Shown in pieces: positions 63,060 through 64,000 of a stretch of 64,000 nt of DNA. The notes beneath the pieces are model-generated. The model saw nothing but the letters and a program-made list of their open reading frames with translations. It had not been told where the DNA came from and did no database searches. Source of the stretch: Helopsaltes ochotensis (lineage: Eukaryota > Chordata > Aves > Passeriformes > Locustellidae); contig VXBM01000234.1 in NCBI GenBank assembly GCA_013400155.1, forward strand, positions 244,703-308,702. Reading direction: 5' to 3'. The stretch's first letter is position 1. Each line of letters opens with the position of its first letter. Position numbers and translations under genes: made by a program.

Positions 63060-63340
63060 GCAGCGAGCGTCCGCCGGGGTGGTGTCAGCGTGCCCGTGCC
63101 GCCTGGCTCAGGGAATGTCCCTATCCCCAGCTGCAAAACGCCTTCAGGTAGGCACAGGACTTGTGCAGTTCTTCCCAGGGAGCCGACCCCCTCATCCTCC
63201 TCATCCTCCGCCGTGGCAGGGCCGGCTCCTCGGGTCCTCACAGCCCACGGGATGGATCTCGGAGGCGCCAGCAGAGGCAGACGCTGCCGAGGGACAGCGC
63301 CGGTCTGTGACGGGACAACAACACGGCCGCCACCACAGGG
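63060..63340. promoter_or_regulatory. GC- and CpG-rich patch near window end
   Basis: CpG is clearly enriched (GCGAGCGTCCGCCGGGG, CGGAGGCGCC, GACGCTGCCGAGG and others). A splice-donor match CAG|GTAGGC lies at 63145-63153. This may be a small CpG island and the start of a transcript. No protein is recognised in it; the 165-codon frame through it is probably due to base composition. Confidence 0.35.
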
Positions 63341-64000
63341 AGAGGATGGAGATCCAGCCTCTGCGCCTGGCTTTTAGGGGTTTAATGACATCACAGCAAA
63401 AAGGAAAGAGTGTGAGAAAATGGGAAAAGAGAACATATTCTCTCATGTTAAATCCCCACCCCAGGTCCTGTTGCCATTGGCAGCCTGAGGGGTATTTTTC
63501 AGAGATGCTAAAACACATTGTAAATTAGGAAAACAAGAGAGAAACCAAACCAAAACACCATATTGTGTACGACCACATCTCTTGATACCAGAAAAGCTTC
63601 TCAGAATGAACCACCTTGTTCATGTTTACTCTTATTTGTTTGGGGTTTTTCATCTGAAGAAATGAAAAATATGTCATTTCTGTTTTTCAATAAAAATAGC
63701 TGTTGTCATTGATGTCACCTTTGTAGCCTTGCTTCACTGCCTGCAGAGGTCAGCAGAGCCGGAGCCCTGCTGGAATGTGAGCAGCCCTGCTCCTTCCAAG
63801 GCCAGGAAAAGAAGATAAACATTTCACGATCCTTTAGCCTGTTAAATGTAAACCTTGAAAAGTCTCACACTGAAATCTCAGCAGCCACAGGTAAATTTTC
63901 TTCAGCCAGCTTTGTTATTTCTCTGCAGAGAAAGCTAGTTAAGGAGGGATGAATGCAGCCCATAATTACTGAATTCCAGTCTGTAATTCCTCCAGGAAAC
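63341..64000. other. Non-coding sequence to the window end
   Basis: Mixed AT-rich sequence without a recognisable gene, repeat or RNA. Confidence 0.4.

Noticed and set aside
63031..63528. 165-codon frame in the CpG-rich patch
   Set aside because: Explained by GC-rich composition; no domain recognised.
42704..64000. Search for TCIM or IDO-family exons expected further along in the human gene order
   Set aside because: No frame resembles either family. The YGF in the 59722-59839 segment superficially recalls IDO, but the rest does not fit.
1..64000. Prokaryotic-style systems, CRISPR arrays, tRNA or rRNA genes
   Set aside because: None seen; the DNA is vertebrate, with spliced genes and LINE remnants.

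Overview
The window is vertebrate nuclear DNA, most likely avian and perhaps passerine. It has long GT-AG introns, isolated CpG islands, two 3'-terminal fragments that look like CR1 LINEs (the dominant avian LINE), one LTR-like fragment and no prokaryote-style gene packing. Only one protein-coding gene can be supported: the zinc finger matrin-type gene ZMAT4, on the plus strand. Six coding exons (10481-10582, 21477-21566, 25634-25790, 31149-31376, 36743-36839, 41871-41886) join in frame to 690 nt, which is 229 codons plus a stop. The product has four evenly built C-x2-C-x12-H-x5-H fingers of the dsRNA-binding (JAZ/U1-like) class. The exon junctions were set by hand from splice signals, frame and remembered similarity to human ZMAT4.

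Layout. 1-10480 is non-coding and probably upstream sequence and/or 5' intron. It holds a clear CpG island (about 2795-3175) with an RFX X-box-like site, a CR1 fragment (4393-4562) and an LTR-like fragment that ends about 110 bp before the ATG exon. 10481-41886 is the ZMAT4 coding span with five introns of about 10.9, 4.1, 5.4, 5.4 and 5.0 kb. The largest contains a second CR1 end and a small CpG cluster. 41887 to about 42315 is the 3' UTR, with a poly(A) signal at 42291. From there to 64000 I see no recognisable gene. This part has a C-rich pentanucleotide array with a small assembly gap (42611-42703), a 20-bp minisatellite around a 393-base gap (56471-56968), two GC/CpG-rich patches (54470-54550 and 63060-63340) and two exon-like segments (57755-57809 and 59722-59839) that might belong to an unannotated transcript.

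Most open frames in this window are chance readings of non-coding DNA; they have no domain, no splice support or no family resemblance. I do not see a new multi-gene system. The items most worth a second look are the CpG island with its X-box, the LTR-like fragment next to the start-codon exon, the GC-rich linker of ZMAT4 exon 5, the two gap-associated arrays, and the possible spliced transcript downstream of ZMAT4.
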